Below are positions 16,097 through 25,303 of a stretch of 64,000 nt of DNA, piece after piece (within the stretch, counting starts at the first letter, position 1; every line of letters starts with the position of its first letter). Position numbers and translations under genes: made by a program. The notes beneath the pieces are model-generated. The model saw only the letters and a list, made by a program, of their open reading frames with translations, made no database searches and was not told the origin of the DNA. The stretch spans positions 434,001 through 498,000 of the forward strand of contig NZ_BMXP01000002.1 in NCBI RefSeq assembly GCF_014651815.1, given 5' to 3'. This DNA comes from Alteromonas halophila. Lineage in GTDB: Bacteria > Pseudomonadota > Gammaproteobacteria > Enterobacterales > Alteromonadaceae.

Positions 16097-19000
16097 ATGG
16101 AATTTCGTAACGTTTTCAAGGTAAGTGCTATCACGACTGCACTTATCCTTGCCGGCTGCGGCGGTGATATTAATATTAATGAAGGTGATGAGGTTGTACA
16201 GCCGCCAACAACGCCCACCACACCAACGACGCCGACGACACCCACTACACCGGACGTTGATACACCGGCATCTCTGGGTCTGGCAACGGACGTGTCCAGC
16301 GAATTTCCAGCAATCACGGATAAACCTGTTTACCGGTTGGATGCGGATCTTACCATTACCCAGGATATGACCCTGACCAGCAATGCGCACTGGATTGTTA
16401 AAGGGCGGACAGCGGTTGGTAATGACAACGAGGACGCAGCAACACTGACCATTGAAGCCGGCACTACCATTATTGGTGAAGAAGGCGATGATTTTCTGGT
16501 AGTACGCCGTGGCTCACAAATTGATGCCTCAGGCAGCGCGTCTGCACCGATTACCCTGACCTCGATTCAGGATGTAACCGGTGAAGAAACCTCTATCGGT
16601 CAGTGGGGTGGCCTGGTGCTGCTAGGTAACGCACCCACCAACCTGTGTAACACCGGTGACGATGCGGCAACCTCAGAAGAAGAGCTGACCAACTGCGGAG
16701 TGTCAGCCGAGGGCGATGCCGGTCTGTATGGCGGCAACAACCCAGAAGATAATTCAGGTACCCTGGAATACGTGGTGGTAAAACACGCTGGTCGTGCACT
16801 GGCTTCAGGGGATGAACTTAACGGTATTTCTTTCGCCGGTATTGGTTCAGGTACCACAGTGAATCACATTCAGGTTCACCAGAACCTGGACGACGGTATT
16901 GAGTTTTTCGGTGGCACCGTGGATGTTAGCCATGTCGTGCTGACCGATATTGGTGATGACTCTCTGGACTGGTCATTTGGCTGGACCGGCAGCGCCACCA
17001 ATGTGTATATCCAGCAAAGCAGCGCCGGTGGCGACAATGCGATTGAAGCGGATAACAATGAAGATAACCCAGCCTGGACCCCGCTGACCAAGCCAACGAT
17101 TTCTAACGTAACGATTGTCAGTGCCGATGGCACCAATGGTGTGCGTCTGCGTAACGGCACTGCCGGTAACCTGTCGAATGTGCTGGTGACGGGTTCTGCA
17201 ACTGCGCAGAACTGCCTGCGGGTTAATGGCGACGAAGCTATTGCCAATGCAGAATCTGGCGAGCTGACTATTACCGACTCTGTCGTTGCGTGCGCCACGC
17301 CCGCAAACAACTTTGGCGATGATATGATTGGTGGCGAGAGCACCCGCGCCTGGTTTGAAGGCCAGACTGGCAACAGCGTACTGACACCGTCTGATCTGAT
17401 GCTGGAAGACAATGGCTACTTCCCAATGGCGGATTCGCCACTGGTACTGGGCGGCGGCGATTACATCGGTGCCTTTAACCCTAACCAGCCAAACTGGACG
17501 GACGGCTGGACAGTGGCTGTCAACGGTGGCTTCCCGAATGATATTCAGAATGCCTTCCAGCAAGGGCTGGCTACGGATGTCTCCGCCGACTTCCCTGAGC
17601 TGACTGACAAGCCGGTTTATGAAATTGCACAAGACACCACCTTCACCAGTGATGTGACGCTGACTAATGACGCGCACTGGCTGATTAAAGGCCGCACTGC
17701 AGTTGGTAACGATAATGAGAACAGTGCATCACTGTTTATTGAACAGGGCACTACCGTCTTTGGTGAACAAGGCGATGACTTCCTGGTTGTGCGCCGTGGT
17801 TCACAAATTGAAGCCGTGGGTACAGCCGGCGCGCCAATTACCTTTACCTCGGTACAGGATGTGACCGGCCAGGAGACCTCGATTGGTCAGTGGGGCGGTC
17901 TGGTACTGATGGGTAACGCACCGACTAACCTGTGTAATACTGGTGATGATGGCGAAACTTCCGAAGACGAACTGCTTAACTGCGGTGTTTCTGCAGAAGG
18001 CGATGCAGGCCTGTATGGTGGTAATGATCCTGAAGACTACTCAGGAACACTGCGCTACGTGGTTGTTAAGCACGCCGGGCGCGCACTGACAGCAGGCGAC
18101 GAGCTAAACGGTATTTCTTTTGCCGGTATCGGCTCGCGCACCAAAGTAGAATATATTCAGGTGCACCAGAACCTTGATGACGGTATTGAGTTCTTTGGCG
18201 GTACGGTAAGCGTCCGTAACGTGGTTCTTACCGACATTGGAGATGACTCACTGGACTGGTCATTTGGCTGGACGGGTAACGCTCAGAATGTCTACATCCA
18301 GCAAAGTGCGGCCGGTGGTGACAACGCCATTGAAGCGGATAACAACGAAGACAATCCAGCCTGGACGCCACTGACCAAACCCACCATCTCAAACGTGACC
18401 ATTGTGGGGGCCGAAGGCACTAACGGTGTGCGTCTGCGTAATGGTACTGCCGGTCTGGTCCGTAACCTGGTAGCAACGGGTGGCGAAGGCTATTCAAACT
18501 GCCTGCGGGTGAACGGTAACGAGTCTATTGCTAACGCCGAATCCGGTGAACTGAGCGTTGAAAACTCAGTGGTAGCCTGTGAACCAGACAATAACTTTGG
18601 CAGCGACACCATTGGCGGCGGCTCAACTGAAGCCTGGTTTACCGCGCAGACAGACAACAGTGTGCTTACGCAAAGTGAACTGGCGCTGTCGACCGATGGG
18701 TATACACCGCGCTCTGGTTCACCATTGCTGGGTAACGGCGTAGATATGTCAGAAGATAACCGCTTCTTCACACCAACCGATTATATCGGCGCGTTTGACG
18801 GTGATACTAACTGGATGGAAGGCTGGACTGTTGCAGTAAGCGATCCAATCCCGGCTGATGTAACCAATGCCTTCGAGCAGAACCTGGCGACAGACGTATC
18901 CGGCAGCTTCCCGGATATTACCGACAAGCCGGTTTATCAGGTTGATGCGGATATCGTCTTTACTGACGATGTGGCTTTCACCAACGACGCGCACTGGCTG

Positions 19001-20161
19001 ATTAAAGGCCGCACCGCGGTCGGTGAAGACAATACCAACAGCGCGACTCTGTATGTTCAGCGTGGCACCACGGTATTCGGCGAAGAAGGCGATGACTTCC
19101 TGGTGGTGCGTCGTGGCTCTCAAATTGAAGCCAGCGGCACGGCAACGCTGCCAATTACCTTCACCTCCGTGCAGGACGTAACCGGTCAGGAAACCTCGAT
19201 TGGTCAGTGGGGTGGTCTGGTACTGCTGGGTAACGCGCCAACCAACCTGTGTAACACCGGTGATGACGGCTCGACATCTGAGTCTGAGTTGGCTAACTGC
19301 GGTGTGTCAGCAGAAGGGGATGCGGGTCTGTATGGCGGCAATCAGCCAGATGACAGCTCTGGTACGCTGCGCTACGTTATCGTTAAACACGCAGGCCGCG
19401 CACTGGCTGCCGGTGATGAGCTGAACGGTATTTCGTTCGCCGGTGTCGGCAGCGGTACTGAGGTCGATTACATTCAGGTGCACGAAAACCTGGATGATGG
19501 TGTCGAGTTCTTTGGTGGCACAGTGAGCGTCAGCCACATTGTACTTACCGACATCGGTGATGATTCACTGGACTGGTCATTTGGCTGGACCGGCAATGCA
19601 CAGTACGTAGTTATCCGGCAGGGTAGCGCCGGTGGTGACAACGCCATCGAGGCGGACAACAACGAAGACAACCCGGCCTGGACACCACTGACCAAGCCCA
19701 CCGTGTCGAACGTGACTATTATCGGTGCGGATGGTACCAACGGTGTACGTCTTCGCAACGGCACGGCCGGTATCATTAAAAACCTGGTGGTGACCGGGCC
19801 TGCTGACTACGCCAACTGCCTACGGGTAAACGGGGCTGAGTCTATTGCCAATGCCGAGTCGGGCGAACTGAGTGTCACCCACTCAACGGTTGCCTGCGCG
19901 ACGGATAACAACTTTGGCACAGACACCATTGATGGTGGCACTACCGAAGCCTGGTTCACCGCACAGGACGGCAATACTGTCAGCGCGGCATCCAATGTCG
20001 GCCTGAACGGCTATATGCCGGCAACCGGCTCTGCACTGCTGGGCTCAGGCTTTGACGCATCCTCTCTGTCGCCGTTCTTTGACAGCACGGATTACAAAGG
20101 TGCATTTAGTGCAGAAACTGACTGGACATTAGGTTGGGTAACTGTCGGTCTGAACGACTAA
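16097..20161 (+). CDS. Giant lipoprotein with three tandem beta-helix-like units
   Basis: A 1354-residue lipoprotein (lipobox LILAGC, Cys21). A Pro-Thr linker (about 36-52) is followed by three near-identical units starting at about residues 61, 490 and 929. Each unit is about 430 residues with a parallel beta-helix feel and the same landmarks: KGRTAVG, GDDFLVVRRGSQI, IGQWGGLVL, DDGIEFFGG, GDDSLDWSFGWTG, DNAIEADNNEDNPAW. Each unit keeps four cysteines (NLCN, NCGV, NCLR, VACA-like), suggesting two disulfides per unit. Acidic clusters could bind calcium. ATG 16097 follows GGAG. It is probably the surface partner of the adjacent receptor. I do not recognise a named function. Confidence 0.88.
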   Translation: MEFRNVFKVSAITTALILAGCGGDININEGDEVVQPPTTPTTPTTPTTPTTPDVDTPASLGLATDVSSEFPAITDKPVYRLDADLTITQDMTLTSNAHWIVKGRTAVGNDNEDAATLTIEAGTTIIGEEGDDFLVVRRGSQIDASGSASAPITLTSIQDVTGEETSIGQWGGLVLLGNAPTNLCNTGDDAATSEEELTNCGVSAEGDAGLYGGNNPEDNSGTLEYVVVKHAGRALASGDELNGISFAGIGSGTTVNHIQVHQNLDDGIEFFGGTVDVSHVVLTDIGDDSLDWSFGWTGSATNVYIQQSSAGGDNAIEADNNEDNPAWTPLTKPTISNVTIVSADGTNGVRLRNGTAGNLSNVLVTGSATAQNCLRVNGDEAIANAESGELTITDSVVACATPANNFGDDMIGGESTRAWFEGQTGNSVLTPSDLMLEDNGYFPMADSPLVLGGGDYIGAFNPNQPNWTDGWTVAVNGGFPNDIQNAFQQGLATDVSADFPELTDKPVYEIAQDTTFTSDVTLTNDAHWLIKGRTAVGNDNENSASLFIEQGTTVFGEQGDDFLVVRRGSQIEAVGTAGAPITFTSVQDVTGQETSIGQWGGLVLMGNAPTNLCNTGDDGETSEDELLNCGVSAEGDAGLYGGNDPEDYSGTLRYVVVKHAGRALTAGDELNGISFAGIGSRTKVEYIQVHQNLDDGIEFFGGTVSVRNVVLTDIGDDSLDWSFGWTGNAQNVYIQQSAAGGDNAIEADNNEDNPAWTPLTKPTISNVTIVGAEGTNGVRLRNGTAGLVRNLVATGGEGYSNCLRVNGNESIANAESGELSVENSVVACEPDNNFGSDTIGGGSTEAWFTAQTDNSVLTQSELALSTDGYTPRSGSPLLGNGVDMSEDNRFFTPTDYIGAFDGDTNWMEGWTVAVSDPIPADVTNAFEQNLATDVSGSFPDITDKPVYQVDADIVFTDDVAFTNDAHWLIKGRTAVGEDNTNSATLYVQRGTTVFGEEGDDFLVVRRGSQIEASGTATLPITFTSVQDVTGQETSIGQWGGLVLLGNAPTNLCNTGDDGSTSESELANCGVSAEGDAGLYGGNQPDDSSGTLRYVIVKHAGRALAAGDELNGISFAGVGSGTEVDYIQVHENLDDGVEFFGGTVSVSHIVLTDIGDDSLDWSFGWTGNAQYVVIRQGSAGGDNAIEADNNEDNPAWTPLTKPTVSNVTIIGADGTNGVRLRNGTAGIIKNLVVTGPADYANCLRVNGAESIANAESGELSVTHSTVACATDNNFGTDTIDGGTTEAWFTAQDGNTVSAASNVGLNGYMPATGSALLGSGFDASSLSPFFDSTDYKGAFSAETDWTLGWVTVGLND
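16204..16251 (+). repeat. Short triplet-like repeat coding for the Pro-Thr linker
   Basis: Repeated ACACC/ACGCC units encode the (Pro-Thr-Thr)n tract just after the lipidated cysteine. It is a low-complexity spacer, likely holding the folded units away from the membrane, and could vary in length between strains. Confidence 0.7.
16277..17563 (+). repeat. Tandem unit 1 of the tripartite lipoprotein
   Basis: This is the first in-frame copy, 1287 bases, beginning with the codons for GLATDVSSEFP. It aligns along its whole length with units 2 and 3. Confidence 0.85.
17564..18880 (+). repeat. Tandem unit 2 of the tripartite lipoprotein
   Basis: The second copy, 1317 bases, begins with GLATDVSADFP. 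It contains a small insertion near its end (MSEDNRFFTPTDYIG region) that unit 1 lacks and unit 3 shows in a related form. Confidence 0.85.
18881..20158 (+). repeat. Tandem unit 3 of the tripartite lipoprotein
   Basis: The third copy begins with NLATDVSGSFP and ends the protein. It is at least as similar to unit 2 as to unit 1 by eye, which suggests stepwise duplication or gene conversion. Confidence 0.85.
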
Positions 20162-20178
20162 TCGCGCTTCACGAAACA

Positions 20179-20212
20179 AAAAGCTAAGGCGCCGGGCGTC
20201 TTGGCTTTTTCT
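20179..20212 (+). terminator. Terminator-like hairpin between lipoprotein and receptor genes
   Basis: AAAAGCTAAG and CTTGGCTTTT (one wobble) form an outer stem, with an inner GCGCC/GGCGT stem, ending in TTTTTC. It lies in the 93-base gap before the receptor gene. It may terminate or attenuate transcription so that the lipoprotein is made in excess of the receptor. Confidence 0.7.
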
Positions 20213-20254
20213 TGTGAATGAACCGACGATGACAGTTGCATAGGAGTTTGTGAA

Positions 20255-22957
20255 ATGAACATCAAAGAAAAGTCTGTGCTGAAATTTGGTCGCCTGTCAC
20301 TGGCCATTGCAACAGTACTTGGCACCGGCTTTATCAGTAGCCCTGCGTTCTCACAGCAGAGCGGGGACGAAGAAGAAGTAATTGACGAAGTCGTTGCCAC
20401 GGCTACCCGTCTTAAAGGCACTGCAACCGCAGTCATGCAAGAGCGGCAGAATCAGGCTTTTGTTGCCGATATTCTCGGCGCCGAGCAAATTGCGCGTACC
20501 GGTGATAGTGATGCGGCCTCCGCGTTGCGTCGAGTGACGGGGCTGACGCTGGTAGACGGCAAGTTTATCTATGTGCGTGGTTTAGGTGAGCGTTACTCCA
20601 GTACTCAGTTAAATGGCATGAATGTACCCAGTCCCGATCCCACCCGCTCGGTGGTACCGTTGGATTTATTCCCGTCAAGTATCATTGAAAGCCTGAATGT
20701 GCAGAAGTCGTACTCGCCTAATATGCCGGGGCATTTTGGTGGAGGTAACGTCAACATTCGCACTAAGTCTATCCCTTCTGAGTTTGTGTTCGACATTCGC
20801 GGCGGGCTTGGCTGGAACACCGAAAACAGTAACGACGGCATGTTTTACTCGGGTGGTGATGATGACTGGACCGGACGTGATGACGGTACCCGGGCGCTGC
20901 CAGGGCTGATTGCATCAGGCCTGACCGAACAGGGCTCTGCCGGGTTTGAAGGGGACCGTTCGAGCACCCTGGCGGATACCCAGCAAAAGCTCTCGGCTTT
21001 CAACTGGAATATTGGCCCTGACGAAAAGTCAGTCGACCCCGACTTCAGCCTGGGTGCGACGCTGGGTAACAATTTCGAATTCGATAACGACAGCGTACTG
21101 GGCTTTTTGGCCACCGTGGCCTACAGCAATCAGTGGCGCGTGACTGACGAGCAACTGGGTAACGATATTGGTGGCGGTCAGGAAAATCCGCGCTTTACCA
21201 AGTACCGTGACATGGTGTCGACGGAGCAGAATGTCACCTGGAGCGGCATGTTCAACGTCGGATACGAGTACAACAGTAACCACAAAGTTGAACTGGTTAA
21301 CATGATGCTGCATGACATGCGCGATCGCCTGCGTGACGGTTACTATTTTGATGATAGCGAAACGGTGACGGGGCGCGAAGAATTCCGCCGCATGGACATT
21401 ATTTTTGAAGAGCGGGAAATGGTGTCGAGCCAGTTAAAAGGCACGCACAACTTCCTTAACTTTATGAATGGCATGTACCTGGACTGGTATGTGGGAACCG
21501 CACGTGCCTCGCGTGATGCACCGGATATTCTCGAGGCTACCTTCCAGCAGCTGTACGACGCTGACGGCAACCTCACCGTGGAGCGACTGGACAGCACGCC
21601 GGGCACTAACCTTAACCGCCAGTTCCAGAGCCTGGAAGATAACTCGGATACCTACGGGTTTAACGTTATTTTCCCGTTCTACGGCGACGGCTACGATATT
21701 GAAGTGAAAGCCGGGACTGACTATTACGAGAAAACCCGTGATGGCGAAAATATTGATCTGATGATCCGCAACTTTGGCATCAGCGATGAGTTCAAGGCAG
21801 GCTCACGTCTGGACAGCATTTTTACTGCAGATAACATCAATAACCCTGACTTTTATACCAGTACAACCGGTCGCAACCTGTTTCAGGATAATACCGGTGA
21901 AGGGGACAAGTACTCGGCGGTCAGCAAGCTGACGGCGGCCTATCTGATGGCCGATGCGTTTTTTGATAATACCTGGCGGGTGTCAGGCGGTCTGCGCTGG
22001 GAAGAGTTCCAGCAGGTTTCCATTCCGTTTATCGAGCACTCGAATAAGTTTGCGCTGGACACCGACGAGCTGACCTCCGCAATCTATAATAAAGATGACA
22101 TTCTGCCGTCACTGGCACTGACTTATATTCAGAGTGACGAAATGCAGTATCGTCTGAATATCAGTCAGACGCTTATCCGTCCGGACCTGCGTGACATCAG
22201 TACCACCTTCTTTATCGATCCGCTGACTGAGTTTCTGGTACGTGGTTCACCAACGCTGGTGGAATCTGAGCTGACCAATGTGGATTTCCGCTGGGAATGG
22301 TACATGTCTCAGGGCAACAACCTGTCTGTGGCGGTATTCTACAAAGACATGGAAAACCCCATTGAGATGGTGCAGTTCGACGGTGGTGAAGGTGTGCCTC
22401 AGCTACTTACCGCCAACGCTGAGACCGGTGAGCTGTATGGGGTTGAGATGGAGTTTCTGCATGATCTGGCGTTTGTCGGTGACAATTTCAGTAACTTCTT
22501 TGTCTCCGGTAACCTCACGCTGTCAGACTCCAATGTGAAAATTGGCAGCGATGATCAGCAGTCACTGTTCTCCCAGCAGGCCCGTGCAGCGTATGGCGGT
22601 ACGGTAACCGCCACCATTACCAACGATGAGCGCCGCCTGGTCGGTCACTCTGAGTGGGTTGCGAATATCCAGCTGGGCTGGGATTCGGCGAACGGTGAGC
22701 ATTCTGCCTCGCTGGTATATAACGCCTTCGGCGAACGGATCATTGCACCTGGCGTACGTGGTTTTGAGGACGGTATCGAAAACCCGTTCCATTCCATCGA
22801 TGCGGTGTATACCTACTACCCGGACTTCAATACCACCATCAAATTCAAGGCGCAGAACCTCTTAGGGGAAGACAAGGAAATTGAGCAGGAAGGACTGCTG
22901 TTACGCAAAGAGACCGTGGGCACCAGCCTCAGCGTGTCATATACGTATACGTTCTAG
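20255..22957 (+). CDS. TonB-dependent outer-membrane receptor (Pho-linked)
   Basis: A 900-residue receptor. A signal peptide ends near residue 33 (SPAFS-QQ), a TonB-box-like stretch EVIDEVVATA lies at about 41-50, and a plug domain (about 60-200; LRRVTGLTLVDGKFIYVRGLGERYSS in part) follows. A long beta-barrel ends in the aromatic signature SVSYTYTF. AGGAG lies about eight bases before the ATG. It sits between the tripartite lipoprotein and a full Ton operon, downstream of phoBR-pstS, so import of phosphate or a phosphorylated compound is likely. Direct evidence for the ligand is not in the sequence. Confidence 0.92.
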   Translation: MNIKEKSVLKFGRLSLAIATVLGTGFISSPAFSQQSGDEEEVIDEVVATATRLKGTATAVMQERQNQAFVADILGAEQIARTGDSDAASALRRVTGLTLVDGKFIYVRGLGERYSSTQLNGMNVPSPDPTRSVVPLDLFPSSIIESLNVQKSYSPNMPGHFGGGNVNIRTKSIPSEFVFDIRGGLGWNTENSNDGMFYSGGDDDWTGRDDGTRALPGLIASGLTEQGSAGFEGDRSSTLADTQQKLSAFNWNIGPDEKSVDPDFSLGATLGNNFEFDNDSVLGFLATVAYSNQWRVTDEQLGNDIGGGQENPRFTKYRDMVSTEQNVTWSGMFNVGYEYNSNHKVELVNMMLHDMRDRLRDGYYFDDSETVTGREEFRRMDIIFEEREMVSSQLKGTHNFLNFMNGMYLDWYVGTARASRDAPDILEATFQQLYDADGNLTVERLDSTPGTNLNRQFQSLEDNSDTYGFNVIFPFYGDGYDIEVKAGTDYYEKTRDGENIDLMIRNFGISDEFKAGSRLDSIFTADNINNPDFYTSTTGRNLFQDNTGEGDKYSAVSKLTAAYLMADAFFDNTWRVSGGLRWEEFQQVSIPFIEHSNKFALDTDELTSAIYNKDDILPSLALTYIQSDEMQYRLNISQTLIRPDLRDISTTFFIDPLTEFLVRGSPTLVESELTNVDFRWEWYMSQGNNLSVAVFYKDMENPIEMVQFDGGEGVPQLLTANAETGELYGVEMEFLHDLAFVGDNFSNFFVSGNLTLSDSNVKIGSDDQQSLFSQQARAAYGGTVTATITNDERRLVGHSEWVANIQLGWDSANGEHSASLVYNAFGERIIAPGVRGFEDGIENPFHSIDAVYTYYPDFNTTIKFKAQNLLGEDKEIEQEGLLLRKETVGTSLSVSYTYTF

Positions 22958-22978
22958 GCTAAACCCTGTGAGTCATTA

Positions 22979-23004
22979 CAAAGCCCGGCAATTGCCGGGC
23001 TTTG
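22979..23004 (+). terminator. Intrinsic terminator after the receptor gene
   Basis: A fully palindromic 26-base hairpin (CAAAGCCCGGCAA and its complement) is followed by TTGTTT. It separates the receptor transcript from the Ton operon, which has its own Pho-box-like promoter. Confidence 0.88.
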
Positions 23005-23074
23005 TTGTTTAAAGATATCACTTTAGTAAACCGGACAGATGAAATGTGACACTCAGGGGCATTCTATGACAGTC

Positions 23075-23108
23075 ACGTAATAAAACTGTCACAGAAAAAC
23101 CCTATCCT
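23075..23108 (+). promoter_or_regulatory. Pho-box-like promoter of the Ton operon
   Basis: ACGTAAT-AAAA-CTGTCAC (23075-23092) is followed after ten bases by TATCCT (23103-23108). It shares the exact 17-mer TAATAAAACTGTCACAG with the phoB promoter region. An extra CAGTCAC half-site lies at 23070-23076. Confidence 0.7.
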
Positions 23109-23167
23109 ACGCGCAGAATTTAAACGTCGGGACACCCGATTTCTTTTCACCAAAAAGGTTTGAATGT

Positions 23168-23923
23168 ATGAAGCTTTTTAATTCGCTGCTAATTGCCGGG
23201 GCGCTGTTTGCCACACCGGTATTGGCACAAGATGACGACCTGAAGCCTGTTGTCGACGAGGCGGCTAAGATCAATGAATCTGCGGCCGAGTCTCAGGAAA
23301 AAATCAACGACATCAATGACCAGATTGATAATAAACTTCAGCAGTTCAAAACGTTGATGAAAGAAATTGATGGTCTGGAAGTTTATAACGCGCAGCTGCG
23401 CAAGCAGATCAACAACCAAAAACAGGAAATGGCAGACCTGAATGCCTCTATTGACGAAGTGTCGGTCGTCGAGCGTCAGATCACGCCGCTGATGATCCGC
23501 ATGATTGACGGGCTGGAACAGTTTGTCGAACTGGATGTGCCGTTTTTGCCAGAAGAGCGTGCTAACCGTATCGCTGACTTGCGCAGCATGATGGACCGCG
23601 CTGACGTAGCAGCATCTGAGAAGTTCCGCCGCGTGATGGAGGCCTATCAGGTAGAGATGGACTATGGCCGTACCATGGAAGCTTACAGCGGCCTGCATGA
23701 GGTTGATGGCCAGGAGCGTGAAGTGGAGTTTTTGCGTTTAGGTCGTACCGCGCTGATTTATCAGACCCGTGATGCCAGTGAACAGGGCGTATGGAACAAG
23801 CAAACCCGTCAGTGGGAAGAGCTGGACAGTAGCTACCGTACAGAAATTACCAAAGGCCTGCGCATGGCCAAAAAGCAGAAAGCACCTGACATGCTAATGC
23901 TGCCAGTGGCAATTACAGACTAA
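23168..23923 (+). CDS. DUF3450 periplasmic coiled-coil protein
   Basis: A 251-residue exported protein: signal peptide 1-20 (ATPVLA-QD), a long coiled coil (about 25-100, rich in E, K, Q and N), then an alpha-beta C-terminal region with the conserved VWNKQTRQWEEL segment. It matches DUF3450, which in marine gammaproteobacteria is nearly always the first gene of a TtpC-ExbB-ExbD-TonB operon. It probably helps couple the periplasmic part of the Ton complex. The DUF assignment is from motif recognition; its mechanism is unknown. Confidence 0.88.
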   Translation: MKLFNSLLIAGALFATPVLAQDDDLKPVVDEAAKINESAAESQEKINDINDQIDNKLQQFKTLMKEIDGLEVYNAQLRKQINNQKQEMADLNASIDEVSVVERQITPLMIRMIDGLEQFVELDVPFLPEERANRIADLRSMMDRADVAASEKFRRVMEAYQVEMDYGRTMEAYSGLHEVDGQEREVEFLRLGRTALIYQTRDASEQGVWNKQTRQWEELDSSYRTEITKGLRMAKKQKAPDMLMLPVAITD

Positions 23924-23936
23924 GAGGTTGAGTAGA

Positions 23937-25301
23937 ATGTTGAACTTGATGAATCGCATCGCAGTCGGTCTGGCCGCTCTTAGCATCAGCGCCGGCGCTG
24001 CAGCACAAAATGACCGCGCCATGGATCTGGACGCGTTGCTGAAACAGCTTGAAGAAGGGCAGTTTAAGCAAACTGAACAAAACAAAGCGCGTGAGCGTGA
24101 GTTTATGCAAAAGCGTGCCGAGCAGGATCGCATGCTTGAGGAAACCCGTGAGCGCCGTGACGCGCTGCTGCAAGCCTCTGAACGCCTTGAAACTCAGTTT
24201 GAAGAAAACGACTTTAAACTGGCCGATTTGCAGGGTGCCCTGGATGAGCGCTTAGGCTCGCTCAAAGAACTGTTTGGTGTGCTGCAACAGGTAGCAGGCG
24301 ACACCAAAAACAAATTCTATAACTCAATGATTTCGGCGCAGTACACGGGTCGTTCGGAATTCTTAGATGGCATGGCGCAGGAAATGGGCTCAAGCTCAAA
24401 ACTGGCCTCTATCGAAGAAATCGAGCGGGTCTGGTATGAAATGCAGCGCGAAATGACCGAGTCAGGCAAAGTGACCAAGTTTAACACTGACGTGGTCGAA
24501 GCCGGCGGTGAGAAGGTGAACAAAGAAGTCGTGCGTGTCGGCCCCTTCGCGCTGGTCTCTGACGGCAAGTACCTGGAGTACAACGGCGTGACCGAGACGG
24601 TATCGGAACTGGTGCGTCAGCCTGCGGACCGTTATATGGATTCGGCAGAAAACCTGCAGCAGTCAAGCGGCGAACTGGTGGAATTCGGTATTGACCCTAC
24701 CGGCGGTTCTATTCTGGGTCTGCTGGTACAAGCGCCTACATTGCAGGAACGTGTTGAGCAGGGTGGCCCTGTGGGTTACATCATTCTGGTGGTCGGCGCG
24801 TTCGGCTTGTTGCTGGCACTGGAACGTCTGATTTCACTGACCATTATTAAGACTAAGGTCAACAAACAGCTGAAACGCAAAGAGATTAAAACCAATAATC
24901 CGCTGGGCCGGGTGCTGAAGGTGCGTGACGATCATCCGAATGCGGATACCGAAGCGCTGGAGCTGCACCTGACCGAAGCGATTCTGGGTGAAGTACCTAA
25001 GCTTAGCCGTAACCTGACCATCATTAAAATCATCTCGGTGGTTGCACCGCTGATGGGTCTGTTAGGTACCGTAACCGGTATGATCAATACCTTCCAGGCG
25101 ATTACCCTGTTTGGTACCGGTGACCCGAAACTGATGGCCGGCGGCATTTCAACCGCGCTGGTCACCACGGTACTGGGTCTGGTGGTCGCCATTCCGATGA
25201 CCTTGCTGTACGCGATGCTGAACACGCGCAGCAAGAACATTGTTTACATCCTGCAGGAACAGGCGTCCGGCGTTATTGCAGAGCGCGCTGAGCGGGGCTG
25301 A
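23937..25301 (+). CDS. TtpC-like MotA/TolQ/ExbB proton channel family protein
   Basis: A 454-residue protein: signal peptide (about 1-24, SAGAAAQ), a periplasmic coiled coil (about 28-110) and a C-terminal MotA/TolQ/ExbB domain. Membrane helices lie at about 277-300, 365-390 and 410-435 (LMGLLGTVTGMINTFQAI is a hallmark). Such long ExbB-like proteins are TtpC, an essential extra component of the Vibrio TonB2 system. ATG 23937 is chosen because AGAGG lies nine bases upstream; an earlier TTG at 23928 abuts the ribosome site. It is followed two bases later by exbB. Confidence 0.9.
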   Translation: MLNLMNRIAVGLAALSISAGAAAQNDRAMDLDALLKQLEEGQFKQTEQNKAREREFMQKRAEQDRMLEETRERRDALLQASERLETQFEENDFKLADLQGALDERLGSLKELFGVLQQVAGDTKNKFYNSMISAQYTGRSEFLDGMAQEMGSSSKLASIEEIERVWYEMQREMTESGKVTKFNTDVVEAGGEKVNKEVVRVGPFALVSDGKYLEYNGVTETVSELVRQPADRYMDSAENLQQSSGELVEFGIDPTGGSILGLLVQAPTLQERVEQGGPVGYIILVVGAFGLLLALERLISLTIIKTKVNKQLKRKEIKTNNPLGRVLKVRDDHPNADTEALELHLTEAILGEVPKLSRNLTIIKIISVVAPLMGLLGTVTGMINTFQAITLFGTGDPKLMAGGISTALVTTVLGLVVAIPMTLLYAMLNTRSKNIVYILQEQASGVIAERAERG

Positions 25302-25303
25302 TT

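Noticed and set aside
16204-16251. Short direct repeats that could look like a CRISPR or satellite
   Set aside because: They are codons for a Pro-Thr linker inside a long gene; there are no spacers.
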